A DNA stretch of 35,618 nt from positions 1 to 35,618 of IMG/VR virus record IMGVR_UViG_3300035670_000731, one strand, 5' to 3'. The notes beneath the pieces are model-generated. The model had not been told where the DNA came from. It saw only the letters and a list, made by a program, of their open reading frames with translations, and searched no databases. The translations under genes were made by a program, and so were the position numbers. This document shows positions 19,417-28,793 of this stretch, one piece after another. The DNA is from a virus. Positions within the stretch are counted from its first letter, which is position 1. Each line of letters begins with the position of its first letter.

Positions 19417-20126
19417 TATCTAACCCTCAATGTTCCACTACTCATTGGTATTCCACCTTGTAGTCTAGTTGTGGTTGCTTGTAATGATGTTCTGCCTGCT
19501 GGCTGTAATGCTGGTCCTGTTGGCTGAAGTCTTACGCCGGCTGATGGTTGAACTATATTTTGAGGAGTTGGTGCTGTGACTCTAATCTGTGGCTGGGTTG
19601 CTTGTGGAGGAGGAGTGCCGAATATAGAACTTAGAGATGGTCTTTGAGTTGCAGTTCCGGTGCCGCCAGATAAATAAGCTAATAAATTGCTAAGTACAGA
19701 GCTAGTGTCGCTGGCTGCAGCGCCGCCACCTCTACTTGCGTTTGCTAATTCTGTAGCTATGTCTTGCTCTCTCTGTCTGCGTGCTATGGCTGCGTTTCTC
19801 ATTTCAGCTTGTAAGCCAAGTATTGTGCCCTCTAGATCACGAGCCGCTTCAGTGCCACGAGTTCTTGCTTGTAAGACTGCTGGTGCAAAAACTTGTGACG
19901 CATACTTAGCTTGTTCGCCTAGTGGAATCCCGGCAAATCCTAAGCCTCTTCTGCGTGCTCCAGTTAAGATATCTTCATATGCTTGAGTTTGAGCTGCCTG
20001 TGCAGCTTGTATGTCAGACTCGACTGTCTTTGGTATTTCTGCTTGGCGTTGTCTTAAAAATTCAATTGATGGCTGATAACTTGGTTGTAGTTCTGATATG
20101 ATTTGGTCTAGTGTTCGGGGTTGCAT
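19416..20126 (-). CDS. putative second ejection/internal virion protein
   Basis: A 236-aa protein. The first 130 residues are Gln/Ala/Arg-rich helices (QPSIEFLRQRQAEIPKTVES), then an Ala/Gly/Ser-rich stretch. The last 80 residues are Pro/Gln/Thr-rich and probably disordered. This helical, low-complexity composition is typical of small ejected proteins. It lies directly upstream of the glycine-zipper protein, overlapping it by 1 nt, behind late promoter copy 2. Both gene products begin MQP. Confidence 0.6.
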   Translation of the reverse strand: MQPRTLDQIISELQPSYQPSIEFLRQRQAEIPKTVESDIQAAQAAQTQAYEDILTGARRRGLGFAGIPLGEQAKYASQVFAPAVLQARTRGTEAARDLEGTILGLQAEMRNAAIARRQREQDIATELANASRGGGAAASDTSSVLSNLLAYLSGGTGTATQRPSLSSIFGTPPPQATQPQIRVTAPTPQNIVQPSAGVRLQPTGPALQPAGRTSLQATTTRLQGGIPMSSGTLRVR

Positions 20127-20137
20127 AATTTACTCGA

Positions 20138-20164
20138 CCCGCCTTGTTATTTGTATTATATCAC
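20138..20164 (-). promoter_or_regulatory. late promoter element, copy 2 (ejection genes)
   Basis: Minus-strand GTGATATAAT (20164-20155) is followed after 9 nt by AAGGCGGG (20145-20138). It sits in the 44-bp gap between the 20171 and 20126 genes. Confidence 0.7.
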
Positions 20165-20170
20165 TTTTCA

Positions 20171-20701
20171 TTATGCAGCCTCATATGTTCCTGTAACTTG
20201 TATCACATCAGTGTTAGCCCAAGTATGAGGAACACTAGAACTTAAATCACCCCCAGCAGCATAGCTTAAAGCTGCATTTAATGCTCTTATTGTCAAAGTA
20301 GAAGAGGACGCCCATCTAATTACTCCAATATAAGACGCTGTACCAAAGTCAAATAAAGAAGCTGTCCCATGTATATAATCAGCTGTTGAATTATAGTCTG
20401 CGTTAAGGTTTACAGGTAAGCTAAATGTAACACTGCCAGATACCCCAGCACCACCAAGAGTATATTTAAATCTGAAATGAACTGTTTTGCCTATTTGCGT
20501 GTATTTTGCGTAGTTAAGAGTTCCGCCAGAAAGATTAGTAAATGTAGGAGTCCAAGACTTCCAAACACCACCGGGTTCTCCTGATGTAATACTTAGGTCA
20601 GCATTCTTAATCTTTTTATTGTTTAAATCTCTAAGAGCGTTGTTTACGTTGTTGTAGTTCGCTAAATCAGAGTTATTAGTGTTAAGAGGTACAAAAGCCA
20701 T
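20171..20701 (-). CDS. putative fiber-tip or short tail fiber protein
   Basis: A 176-aa beta-rich protein. Residues 1-35 form an Asn-rich helical or coiled start (NNSDLANYNNVNNALRDLNN). The rest, WTPTFTNLSGGTLNYAKYTQ then TVHFRFKYTLGGAGVSGSVTFS, matches a small beta-sandwich often found at the tips of phage fibers. It overlaps the hub gene by 1 nt and may trimerise on it. Receptor binding is inferred. Confidence 0.65.
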   Translation of the reverse strand: MAFVPLNTNNSDLANYNNVNNALRDLNNKKIKNADLSITSGEPGGVWKSWTPTFTNLSGGTLNYAKYTQIGKTVHFRFKYTLGGAGVSGSVTFSLPVNLNADYNSTADYIHGTASLFDFGTASYIGVIRWASSSTLTIRALNAALSYAAGGDLSSSVPHTWANTDVIQVTGTYEAA

Positions 20702-23181
20702 TACCTGATTCTCCTAGTTTGTACTACAAGAGTGTGTCCTAGGAAAGTATGAGGTTGTCTGGTTGCGTAGTGCTTGTATCTAAGAGCAATTCTTCGGTAT
20801 TCACCGGGAACATACATATAAGCTTGTAGTTCGGAGGTTGTTCCGTATGTAGCACCTCCACCAAATGTTGAGCCATTACCATAAGTAAAGCCCTCGCCTT
20901 GAATATTCTGTGCGTTGTAAAGAGTCCAGTTATCTCGTAAGTCGTAGGCGTACTCGCAGTTAATATTGTAGGAGTCAGATTGTGCTGCAAACCTGGGCTC
21001 CCAGTATCGAATTTCTTTAAGTACAGCAGGACTTGCAAACGGCATATACGGTGTAGAAAGTTCAAACTCTATAAGGCCACCAGCGTTCGTGTAATCGTTT
21101 GTAGGTAGTTCCTGCCAAAATACCTGACCGACAAGGCTAGAAGCCACTAGAAGTGCGTTATTATCGTCATAAGCAGCAAATGCTCTTGATACATAGCTAA
21201 GTGTATCTCTGCTTTCAACTGTGTCTGATCTGCCAGAATAGTTAAGATTCCACACAAGACACTCGTCATTGTTTGAAGAACCTGCTGTCTGATACCACAA
21301 ATATAAACGGCCACCGTTTATTTGCAATGTGCATTCTGGTTTATCGGATAAGTCAAAGATTTCTTGGTAGACATTCTCGCTTAGAAGTTGAGCTTCAGAA
21401 CCATTTGAGCGGTAAACACCGTCATTAGATAGGTAATACATGAAGTTTTTGTCTTTTGTAACTGTTTCTTGTGTAAAAGTTCCTCTTTGGTCTGGTGCTT
21501 CGCCTAGTGAGAAGCTGTCCCGGTCGTCTCCTGCTAACAAGAACTTGTTATTTAACGTGTAGACAAATAGATAACCGTTCAAAGACACTAGAGCTGTTAC
21601 AGGATCGCCTGTTTTAGGTGCTGGTATGTATAGAAAATCAGTAGCTGTAAAGACTTCGTAATCTGCAAAGTTAGAAAACACTACTTTGTTAGGGTCTGAT
21701 TCATCTGCCAAGAACATTAGTCCCTTATGCTCGGCAATTGTGGTGTAGTTTGTAGCAGAAACCTGTGATTCTGTAGAGAAGTCCCACTTGCGGTATCCGT
21801 CGTAACCGTTGACGTAGTAGACAATGTCGTTAACCATAGCAAATCGGTATTTAGTAGCGCTTGCGTTAAGACCACTCTTGACCGCCGTAAGAGCCCCTGT
21901 GGAGTTGTTTACGCTGTAGAGAGTAGTTCCTTGCACAAAGAGGGTAACTTTAGTTCCATCGGTCTTGTATGCCCTGAAAAGCCCCTTAACTCCACCACTT
22001 GTTGCGTAGTATTCTTGAAAGTCTATTGTGTAGTTTTGAGTAGTCCAGCTTTGACCTATGTTCGTAGATATTAGCGCACCTGTTTCTACAGTGTTAGTAA
22101 GTGCTGTGTATGAACCTGTAGTGCTAGGTTGCGTATATAAAACAAACCAATAAGTACTGCCGCTTGTCAATGCTGGTGCTTCATTAAAGTAAAAGACTTC
22201 CTCTGCAAAGCTAGATGTAACTGCTGACGCAGCCACTGAAGATGTTGCTATTTTTGTTCCGGGTTCGCCACTGCTGTCTGTGTAAACATCGCAGAGGATT
22301 GTTCCAGTACCTGACAAGTCATTTTTAAGATAAGTAACTAGCTTTGTGAGTCTACCGTTTGCTCCGGCTGTAAAAGATTGAGCTAGTCTTTGTGTGTAGT
22401 TAAAATCTGCTTCTGATGGAACTCGCTCGTTAGTAATGTAATCCAAGTATAAATCAGTAGTATTTGACCAGTTGTTAGTTATGCTTCTTAAGTATGTAAA
22501 AGCTATAGACTTAATTGCAGTTCGGTCTACGGTACCAACTGTAGTTGTAGGTGCTGTGGATAAATCTAGGCTAACCTTTTGCCAAGTGGTGTTTGCCCAT
22601 GTTCCTGTAACTGGTGCAGCTATCTCCCATTCAAGACTATTAGTAGAAAAATTAGCATCGCTAGAAACCTTAACAAGTATCCTTGTGTTGCTGGTATTAA
22701 TTTCTGCCGAGAAGTACGAATAGAAATCTAGCGTACCTTTGTCGCTTGATAAATCAATGGTCGGGCTAAAGTTTAATTTATTAAATACAGCGTTGTTCTG
22801 ACCACCTACAGCATCAATCTTGAGTGAACCTGTTGCTTCGTATTTAACAGAAGTATCAAGACTTAAAGTTCCGTTTGTAGCTGTCCATCCAGTTGTTGCA
22901 TCACATTCGTCAATTATTATTGTAGAACTTATCTTATCGTCTAAAGTTTCCCCAGCTGCTGCTGAGTGAAAATCAACACCCTGCCTTGTGCCGTACTCGC
23001 CTAACGTAGTGATTCTAGCGTTCTTGGCCACTCGCCACATGTTAGATGACCCGCTCTTAGCAGGAAAGCTATCGTTGCTTATAAATGAGTTAAAGCCACC
23101 TGAATAGTCGTTGATTTCAACAGTCTGTTTAGGTGAACCCTGCGGTGGTATTCGCTTAGTTACTCTTCTTGCCCAAGGCAT
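20701..23181 (-). CDS. P22 gp10-like tail hub (DNA stabilisation protein)
   Basis: An 826-aa structural protein that closes the portal channel and carries the fibers. The N-terminus has the phage hub pattern DYSGGFNSFISNDSFPA, then NARITTLGEYGTRQGVDF. Residues about 85-250 and 255-375 look like inserted jelly-roll domains of carbohydrate-binding type (ATTGWTATNGTLSLDTSVKY, LRSITNNWSNTTDLYLDYI). The second half is repetitive and fits a beta-propeller (YYVNGYDGYRKWDFS, GYLFVYTLNNKFLLAGDDRD). The order adaptor, hub, ejection proteins fits P22 logic. It is larger than P22 gp10 because of the inserts. Confidence 0.75.
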   Translation of the reverse strand: MPWARRVTKRIPPQGSPKQTVEINDYSGGFNSFISNDSFPAKSGSSNMWRVAKNARITTLGEYGTRQGVDFHSAAAGETLDDKISSTIIIDECDATTGWTATNGTLSLDTSVKYEATGSLKIDAVGGQNNAVFNKLNFSPTIDLSSDKGTLDFYSYFSAEINTSNTRILVKVSSDANFSTNSLEWEIAAPVTGTWANTTWQKVSLDLSTAPTTTVGTVDRTAIKSIAFTYLRSITNNWSNTTDLYLDYITNERVPSEADFNYTQRLAQSFTAGANGRLTKLVTYLKNDLSGTGTILCDVYTDSSGEPGTKIATSSVAASAVTSSFAEEVFYFNEAPALTSGSTYWFVLYTQPSTTGSYTALTNTVETGALISTNIGQSWTTQNYTIDFQEYYATSGGVKGLFRAYKTDGTKVTLFVQGTTLYSVNNSTGALTAVKSGLNASATKYRFAMVNDIVYYVNGYDGYRKWDFSTESQVSATNYTTIAEHKGLMFLADESDPNKVVFSNFADYEVFTATDFLYIPAPKTGDPVTALVSLNGYLFVYTLNNKFLLAGDDRDSFSLGEAPDQRGTFTQETVTKDKNFMYYLSNDGVYRSNGSEAQLLSENVYQEIFDLSDKPECTLQINGGRLYLWYQTAGSSNNDECLVWNLNYSGRSDTVESRDTLSYVSRAFAAYDDNNALLVASSLVGQVFWQELPTNDYTNAGGLIEFELSTPYMPFASPAVLKEIRYWEPRFAAQSDSYNINCEYAYDLRDNWTLYNAQNIQGEGFTYGNGSTFGGGATYGTTSELQAYMYVPGEYRRIALRYKHYATRQPHTFLGHTLVVQTRRIR

Positions 23182-23192
23182 ATGTCACCTCC

Positions 23193-23864
23193 TTAAAAGT
23201 ATTGTTTGCCTGGTGCAAAGCGATTGATTCTCATTCTTAATGCTCGACCAGTTTGTGGCACACTATATTTGACAACCAACTTCTGCAACAGCTCATCGTA
23301 TTTGTTTTGTAATACACCTGCTTGATCGTAGTTGTCTTTGACCTGCAAGACACGATACGCTGCACCAACTACTAGCAGTTCTGAGAATTGACTAGGTATG
23401 CTTGGCACATCAGTGCTTATTGCAAGTTCTGCAGGCTTCTTGTAGTAGTGAAGTCTGACAGTAAGGTTCTCGCTTGATGCCGGGAACACTTTGATTGTTT
23501 CGTCGTAGAAGTACCAGTATTTAGGAATTGTAGGTGGATAAGCTGTCGTGTCATCTGGGTTTGGGTACATTGAGAATATTTCTTCATAAGGCATATAAAT
23601 CAGCTGAGCTTCTTTGCCCTCTGTAGTGATCTGCAAGTCTACTGCTTGCACATAGTCAGCTAATAGCCCGGAACCGTTAGTGATGTCAGGAACGTCAGCA
23701 AATAGAACATAATCCACATAAGTCTGCATGAAAGGCAGACGGTATTCGTTATAAATGTCGTTTTGAGTATCGTTTAAGTAGTCAGTTATTTCAGCTGTTG
23801 AATAGCCGGTGTCTCTAATTCTGCGCTGTACTTTGGATATTAGATCAGATAATTGATATGCCAC
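23193..23864 (-). CDS. P22 gp4-like head-to-tail adaptor
   Basis: A 223-aa adaptor that would bind beneath the portal and form the upper tail. The N-terminus is helical (LISKVQRRIRDTGYSTAEIT, DYLNDTQNDIYNEYRLPF), followed by a beta domain (YWYFYDETIKVFPASSENLTVRL) and a C-terminal helix (LQNKYDELLQKLVVKY). It starts at GTG after late promoter copy 3 and precedes the hub gene, as gp4 precedes gp10 in P22. The fold is recognised from this helix, strand, helix pattern. Confidence 0.75.
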   Translation of the reverse strand: MAYQLSDLISKVQRRIRDTGYSTAEITDYLNDTQNDIYNEYRLPFMQTYVDYVLFADVPDITNGSGLLADYVQAVDLQITTEGKEAQLIYMPYEEIFSMYPNPDDTTAYPPTIPKYWYFYDETIKVFPASSENLTVRLHYYKKPAELAISTDVPSIPSQFSELLVVGAAYRVLQVKDNYDQAGVLQNKYDELLQKLVVKYSVPQTGRALRMRINRFAPGKQYF

Positions 23865-23877
23865 GAGTAATCCTAAA

Positions 23878-23904
23878 CCCGCCTTGATATTCTTATTATA
23901 TCAC
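23878..23904 (-). promoter_or_regulatory. late promoter element, copy 3 (tail adaptor)
   Basis: Minus-strand GTGATATAAT (23904-23895) is followed after 9 nt by AAGGCGGG (23885-23878), directly before the GTG start of the adaptor at 23864. Confidence 0.7.
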
Positions 23905-24167
23905 TAAGTAACACCATAAATTGTTTCTATGTTAGCGTACTGAGTTCCCATAAGGGTTTGTATATTGGTGCCAGATACGCTGTCAAAGGCTCCGACATTT
24001 GTAGGTCCTACTGCACCTGCTGCTGGGTTAGTAACGTAAGGAAGCCCTGCGTAACTATAATCCATAGTAAAGGTATCAATATTCCCTGAAGCTGGAACAT
24101 CAACAAATGGAAGTCCACCATAGCTGTAATCCATTGTCTGAATATCTGTTTTATTCGGTAGTGCCAT
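23904..24167 (-). CDS. small repeat-containing structural protein, 87 aa
   Basis: An 87-aa protein with an internal duplication: TMDYSYGGLPFV and TMDYSYAGLPYV, 23 residues apart, each followed by a Pro/Ala turn. The remainder is small-residue rich. The repeat suggests a binding strip on the capsid or tail surface. It overlaps the upstream gene by 17 nt, with AGAGGA before its ATG. I cannot name the family. Confidence 0.6.
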   Translation of the reverse strand: MALPNKTDIQTMDYSYGGLPFVDVPASGNIDTFTMDYSYAGLPYVTNPAAGAVGPTNVGAFDSVSGTNIQTLMGTQYANIETIYGVT

Positions 24168-24354
24168 CTGGTTCCTCTGGGTCTGTTATTTCTTCTATAA
24201 CTATTTGAGATGATTGCCAGTCTAGTAGTTTTTGGGCGGCTTCTTCTTCTGTAATTTGGTGGTCATCTTCAACCATCATAGTGTTAAAGCCTTCAGTTAT
24301 AATCCAAGTAAAGTATTTACCGTCTATTTCTTCTTGTCTTGCTATTACACTCAT
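24151..24354 (-). CDS. small acidic protein, 67 aa
   Basis: A 67-aa acidic protein with an N-terminal beta part (KYFTWIITEGFNTMMVED) and an acidic helix (HQITEEEAAQKLLDWQSS), ending in a Glu/Asp/Pro-rich tail. No Cys or membrane segment. It lies between the tailspike and the small repeat protein, so a tail-associated or chaperone role is possible. The family is not recognised. Confidence 0.6.
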   Translation of the reverse strand: MSVIARQEEIDGKYFTWIITEGFNTMMVEDDHQITEEEAAQKLLDWQSSQIVIEEITDPEEPDGTTE

Positions 24355-24362
24355 ATTATCTC

Positions 24363-26459
24363 CTATTGGCTCACTGTTATATCATCTACATAAATTGATT
24401 CGTCTGCTGTGTTTGCTAGCCAGTAACCCTGAACATATATCTGTGCTACGCCTGCCGCTGTTGGTGTGAATGTAACAGTAAGTTCTTCCCAGTTAGTGTC
24501 TGCTGTTTTGGTGGCTGTTACATCTGCAGATATACCTGCTATTTCATTAGCCTGTATTAGAAGTTTGGCGCCAATGTCTGTGGCGTGAGATAGCTTTACC
24601 CAAGCCTTAACTGTTACAAGTGAGCCAGAGTTTACTGCTACTTTAGCTATAGGAAAATAAATTGGTCTTGAAAGTGTTTGGCTTGAATTTGTGATATTTA
24701 TTTGCCAAGCTATTCCAGTGGCAGTGTGACGAGTTGTAGTCTGGGATAAAGCATTTCCATATCGCCAAAAAGAACGATTATCGTTACTGTCATTGTTTAC
24801 TGAATTATACATAAGCACAGGGCTATTCCATATTTTTGTATAAGAAACGGCTCCCGAACCTATTAATTGAGTAGATAAAGCATTTGTTTGTTTTACTATT
24901 AGCGTATAAATTATTTCCCCTAAATTAGTATTACCTGAAGCGGTAAGTTTGTTTACAATTATACTTCTCGCAGCTGTTGCAGAAAATAATGTGGATGAGG
25001 TGTTATTGTTAACAATTAATTCTTTTATAAATATAAAACCGCTAAAACTCAAAGAACTAGAATTAGCGCTGTAGTCTAATTTGTCTAGTTCTACAAAATA
25101 CGAAGCACCAACTGTTAATTGGTTACTATTATTTTGCCAAGTTAAATTTGAACCACTTACGCTTGATAAGTTAGTAGCACCGCTAGTATTTAAAATATTA
25201 ATATTAATTACATTTTGCCCTAATGAACTTCCTATAACGCAACCATTAGAGCAGTTGTTAATTGTTGTGTTAAGAGTTGAATCAGTAAACATAGTTAATC
25301 CTTGAGTAGAATTAGTAATTATGGTATTTATTACGCAATCTCTGTTTGTAGAAGAGCAGTGAACACCTGTTCCAAATCTAGTTACCCCGAATCTTTCTAT
25401 TTTTATATATTGAATTGAACCAAACGATAATCCGTAACCAACTCCATTTTGACCATCAATCCAGGTTTCTCCATCTTGAGTATTAGAAGAAGTGTTCCAG
25501 CCCCCAGAATATGTTATTAAACTGCCTGCGCTACCACTTTCTTGAATTGGCTGGGCAGCACCAGTAGTAGAAGATTGAATTGCAAATTTGTATGTTGGTC
25601 TAACATAGGTAGTTACAGTATCTGGGCTTGTCCCAGTTGTATAGTAACCTCGATTACTAGAACCAACACCATCTTCATTTCTCATACCTAATGTTACTGT
25701 TGTGCCGTCTAAACTTTGTAGACCATGCCAAGTATCTGCTCCATCGTAAGCTGCAGAATTTTTGCTAATTAAAGCAGTTAAGTTAAGACCTGATTCATCA
25801 CAAGCCAAAACATTATCTATCCATATTTGCTGGCTATTACCAGGTGAACTTGAACCTGTGTATAAAGCTATAGACTGAATGCTTGACCCTAACGCACCAC
25901 CTCCAGTTCTTGTAAGTGTAAAAGGCACCCATCTAGTTGTAGAAGGTATAGCAGGTATAGCAAATTCGTCTACCGCAGTATCACCAGTAGCATCTGAGCA
26001 TAATTTCAAAACATATCTATTAGCGTCAGCGACTGCACTGGTGTTATTTCTAAACCAAAAAGTAATAGCATCATAAGAAGATAAATCAAGTGTTCCTGTA
26101 GCGTAATAGGCATATTTAGTTGCAGTAGCAGTTGAAGCAGGAGTGGTTATTTGCGCTGCGTTGGAACCTTGTTTTCTAGTCGTGGTAGTTGTAACAGTTG
26201 CGCTATTAGCAGCAGTCCAAGAACCATCTAAGTATAAATTGGTAGTCTGTGCTGTAGCTAAAGTTACAGTTGCTGATTTAGAAGTCCAAGTAGCATCACC
26301 AATAGATGTAGGGTCGGCAGTTTTAGCTACACGAATAATATCACCTGGAGCTGTTCTAGCCGCTGTAGCACCACTGTTGATTGTTTTCCAAGCATTTGCC
26401 CAGTCTGCACCTGTGTTTGCGTCATTTCCGTTTTCAAAGTCTAAATAAAATGTTGCCAT
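24363..26459 (-). CDS. right-handed beta-helix tailspike with carbohydrate-binding domains
   Basis: A 698-aa likely receptor-binding tailspike. The N-terminus has the pectate-lyase-like entry FYLDFENGNDANTGADWANA followed by ARTAPGDIIRVA. Residues about 75-225 look like a carbohydrate-binding jelly roll (YDAITFWFRNNTSAVADANR). Residues about 320-540 are a long N/T/S-rich repeat of short strands (VINTIITNSTQGLTMF, TTINNCSNGCVIG), fitting a right-handed beta-helix. The C-terminal 110 residues are another CBM-like domain ending ADESIYVDDITVSQ. It probably binds or cuts cell-surface polysaccharide. Catalytic residues cannot be assigned by eye. Confidence 0.8.
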   Translation of the reverse strand: MATFYLDFENGNDANTGADWANAWKTINSGATAARTAPGDIIRVAKTADPTSIGDATWTSKSATVTLATAQTTNLYLDGSWTAANSATVTTTTTRKQGSNAAQITTPASTATATKYAYYATGTLDLSSYDAITFWFRNNTSAVADANRYVLKLCSDATGDTAVDEFAIPAIPSTTRWVPFTLTRTGGGALGSSIQSIALYTGSSSPGNSQQIWIDNVLACDESGLNLTALISKNSAAYDGADTWHGLQSLDGTTVTLGMRNEDGVGSSNRGYYTTGTSPDTVTTYVRPTYKFAIQSSTTGAAQPIQESGSAGSLITYSGGWNTSSNTQDGETWIDGQNGVGYGLSFGSIQYIKIERFGVTRFGTGVHCSSTNRDCVINTIITNSTQGLTMFTDSTLNTTINNCSNGCVIGSSLGQNVININILNTSGATNLSSVSGSNLTWQNNSNQLTVGASYFVELDKLDYSANSSSLSFSGFIFIKELIVNNNTSSTLFSATAARSIIVNKLTASGNTNLGEIIYTLIVKQTNALSTQLIGSGAVSYTKIWNSPVLMYNSVNNDSNDNRSFWRYGNALSQTTTRHTATGIAWQINITNSSQTLSRPIYFPIAKVAVNSGSLVTVKAWVKLSHATDIGAKLLIQANEIAGISADVTATKTADTNWEELTVTFTPTAAGVAQIYVQGYWLANTADESIYVDDITVSQ

Positions 26460-26462
26460 CGT

Positions 26463-26849
26463 TTAAGCCTTATAAGTTGCCCATGATACTGATGGGTCGA
26501 ACTCTAGTGTTGTTGTTGATGATGCTGTGCCAATTGGTCGGATAACATAGTCCTGTGTTGTTGGTGCTGCGGTAGATATTCCTCCTGCAGTACTCATAAA
26601 GTAAACTGAACCAGCAGTTAGACCAGAGGTAGTAAATGTCCCAAAAGCTATAAACTCTCCAACTGCGTCTGCGTTGATTGTAGCGTTAGCTAGTAATAGT
26701 TTTGATGTGCCGGTAGAAGTAGAGCTTACTGAGGCTTTCCAGTATTTGCCGTCAGTATTTAGATATGCTAAGTCGCCAGCTACTAGGTTTTCCCCTGCCG
26801 TTTCATTAACCTTTATCGTGCTTAGTGATACTGGTTGAAATAAAGGCAT
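26463..26849 (-). CDS. small beta-rich virion protein
   Basis: A 128-aa Thr/Ser/Ala-rich protein. Strands VNETAGENLVAGDLAYLN and VGEFIAFGTFTTSGLTAGS resemble small capsid-decoration or fiber-cap domains, in which a repeated 'amount above baseline' beta turn is common. There are no Cys. It is between the tailspike and the long fiber gene with tiny gaps, so it is co-transcribed from late promoter copy 4. Decoration versus tail location cannot be decided. Confidence 0.55.
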   Translation of the reverse strand: MPLFQPVSLSTIKVNETAGENLVAGDLAYLNTDGKYWKASVSSTSTGTSKLLLANATINADAVGEFIAFGTFTTSGLTAGSVYFMSTAGGISTAAPTTQDYVIRPIGTASSTTTLEFDPSVSWATYKA

Positions 26850-26850
26850 T

Positions 26851-28779
26851 CTATGTCAGCTCCGTTACCCTACAAGTTGCTGTCCCACTTGCTGTTATGC
26901 CTGTAATAATTCCAGTGTATCCAAACGGAACTTCATAGTAAGCGTCTGGTATTAGTCGCACAGTGTAGCTAGTTGCTGATGCTGTAGATCCTAGTTTAAT
27001 AAGAGCGTTAACTGTTCCCTCGTTGTATATAGTGGCGCCTAGTCTTTGGTTGTTAGCTGCGAGAACTGTTGTGTTTGAGTTAGTAACTGAAGCTGTGCTA
27101 ACTGTTCCTGTGTCTGGAGTAGCACTTGTAGCTTCAACTGTAAGAGCGCCTGATGGATTTACTTTTACATTTACAAAGCCACCACCACCTGCAGTAGTTT
27201 CGCCAGTAATCACAGAGCGAGTAAGTGAAGCTAGGGTGTTGCTGGTAAGTGTTGAGCTAATCTTGGAGAAGTTAGAAGTTGTACCTGCTGCCCAGCAAGC
27301 TGTAGACATTGTGATGTTTGTAGCGCCTGCAGTCTTTTGTGCGTCTAATGTGATAGGTAGGTTTGGATTAGCTACTGATGGAACTACTTGACCATTAGGT
27401 ATGCGGATAATGTGGAATGGCACCCATTCACCGTCTGGGCTAAAGACTTCAAATAGTATAGGCGCTGCACCAAGCCAACCGAATCGGATACGGTATAGGT
27501 TGTCTTTTGTAGGATCAAGAGCTTCTGGAGTTCCACCACGAGTAAACTTAGAACCTGCTGCACCTGATAGTGTGTCTATATTAAATGATGCTTGAGCAGT
27601 AGTTGTATCAACTGTAGCTGTTCGCTTTGTTACACCGAAAGAAGTTCCCTCATAACCAATGAAGAAACCGTTGTTTGTGTCGTAAATACCGATTCTCTGG
27701 TATGAGTTAGCAACTCCAGCAGTAAAGATAGCTGTGAATGCTGCGTAGCTTTCTGCGTGTGGTCGGTAATCAATAGTCGTGTTGCTAACAGCTTTGATTC
27801 CACCGTTTGTCGCTACGCTAGTGGTAAAGACTGCTTGACCGTTAGCAGTTGCTGCATCACCACCGTTGCTCTTTGTGACTGTAAGCTCTGTAATTGAATC
27901 TGGGTCGTTGCCTGCGAAGTCTATCTCTACTTGATTGTATCTGGTGGCCGTAACTACTTGGCCGAACATGTCGGTGGTTTCGGTAGCTTCTACTGTTATA
28001 GGTAAATTGCCCTCTGCGTCTAGCTGGACTTGAGTTGCTGCGCCCTCGATATCTCTAAAAGGCAAAACATAGTTCGGTACAGGGAAACGAAGATTCTCAA
28101 TGCTATTTTGCACTGCAGCGACAGCCGAAGTCATTTCTGTAGTGTCAAACTCTGGTGCAGGAATAGCCTGTATTGCACTGCGTAGAGCGTCTAGTTTGTC
28201 CTCTAACGGGCTTAAATCAACTTCTGGATTAGACTGAACATTTACTTTTGGTGCTGGAACATTGACGACTGGCTTCACATCTATAACGCTGATTGAGCGT
28301 TCAATAGCTTCGGCGTTCTCTGCCATTGCCTCTTGGTTCTGAACCATAAACGCAGCTAGAGATTCTGCAAAGTCACTGAATGAGCGATCTAATTGTTTGG
28401 CAACCTTTTCGTCTTTGTTGTTATTAGCCAATACTCTGAGGGCTTCGTCAATCTTAGCAGCCAACGGAGCCATAATATCTTCAACATCTGTGCCGTTTGC
28501 TAAAACTACTGCAGGTTTACCCTGTGCCTTTTGGTTTCCGAGTAATTGAGCAAGCTGAACTTCTTTGAGTTGGTCGATGACTTCCTGTATGTCGTCTTTG
28601 CTGGCCATATCGTTAACAATCTTGACGTTCTTTGTCTTTTTGCTATCAGTCTCAATAGCATCCACAATTTGCTTAGTATTTTGTTTTGATTGTGCGATTG
28701 ATTGTTTGTGCAGGAACTCTTCTTTTTTATTTTCCTGCTGTTCTTTTCGTTTGTCGCTTACGGAGTCTAAGTAGTCCAA
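26851..28779 (-). CDS. long tail fiber / receptor-binding protein
   Basis: A 642-aa fiber. Residues 1-240 are helical coiled coil (KRKEQQENKKEEFLHKQSIA, then LEDKLDALRSAIQAIP), the shaft or anchor. Residues about 260-500 form a beta domain (FGQVVTATRYNQVEIDFAG, SYQRIGIYDTNNGFFIGYEG). The C-terminus has a tip domain common in fiber proteins (LGATIYNEGTVNALIKLGST, ending YEVPFGYTGIITGI). It starts at TTG behind AAAGGG and late promoter copy 4. It opens the tail module. Confidence 0.78.
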   Translation of the reverse strand: MDYLDSVSDKRKEQQENKKEEFLHKQSIAQSKQNTKQIVDAIETDSKKTKNVKIVNDMASKDDIQEVIDQLKEVQLAQLLGNQKAQGKPAVVLANGTDVEDIMAPLAAKIDEALRVLANNNKDEKVAKQLDRSFSDFAESLAAFMVQNQEAMAENAEAIERSISVIDVKPVVNVPAPKVNVQSNPEVDLSPLEDKLDALRSAIQAIPAPEFDTTEMTSAVAAVQNSIENLRFPVPNYVLPFRDIEGAATQVQLDAEGNLPITVEATETTDMFGQVVTATRYNQVEIDFAGNDPDSITELTVTKSNGGDAATANGQAVFTTSVATNGGIKAVSNTTIDYRPHAESYAAFTAIFTAGVANSYQRIGIYDTNNGFFIGYEGTSFGVTKRTATVDTTTAQASFNIDTLSGAAGSKFTRGGTPEALDPTKDNLYRIRFGWLGAAPILFEVFSPDGEWVPFHIIRIPNGQVVPSVANPNLPITLDAQKTAGATNITMSTACWAAGTTSNFSKISSTLTSNTLASLTRSVITGETTAGGGGFVNVKVNPSGALTVEATSATPDTGTVSTASVTNSNTTVLAANNQRLGATIYNEGTVNALIKLGSTASATSYTVRLIPDAYYEVPFGYTGIITGITASGTATCRVTELT

Positions 28780-28793
28780 GTCAATACCCTTTA

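Noticed and set aside
20739-21065. Minus-strand 108-codon frame inside the tail hub gene
   Set aside because: It is an out-of-frame shadow of the hub gene with no ribosome-binding site; many similar antisense or shifted frames were also discarded.
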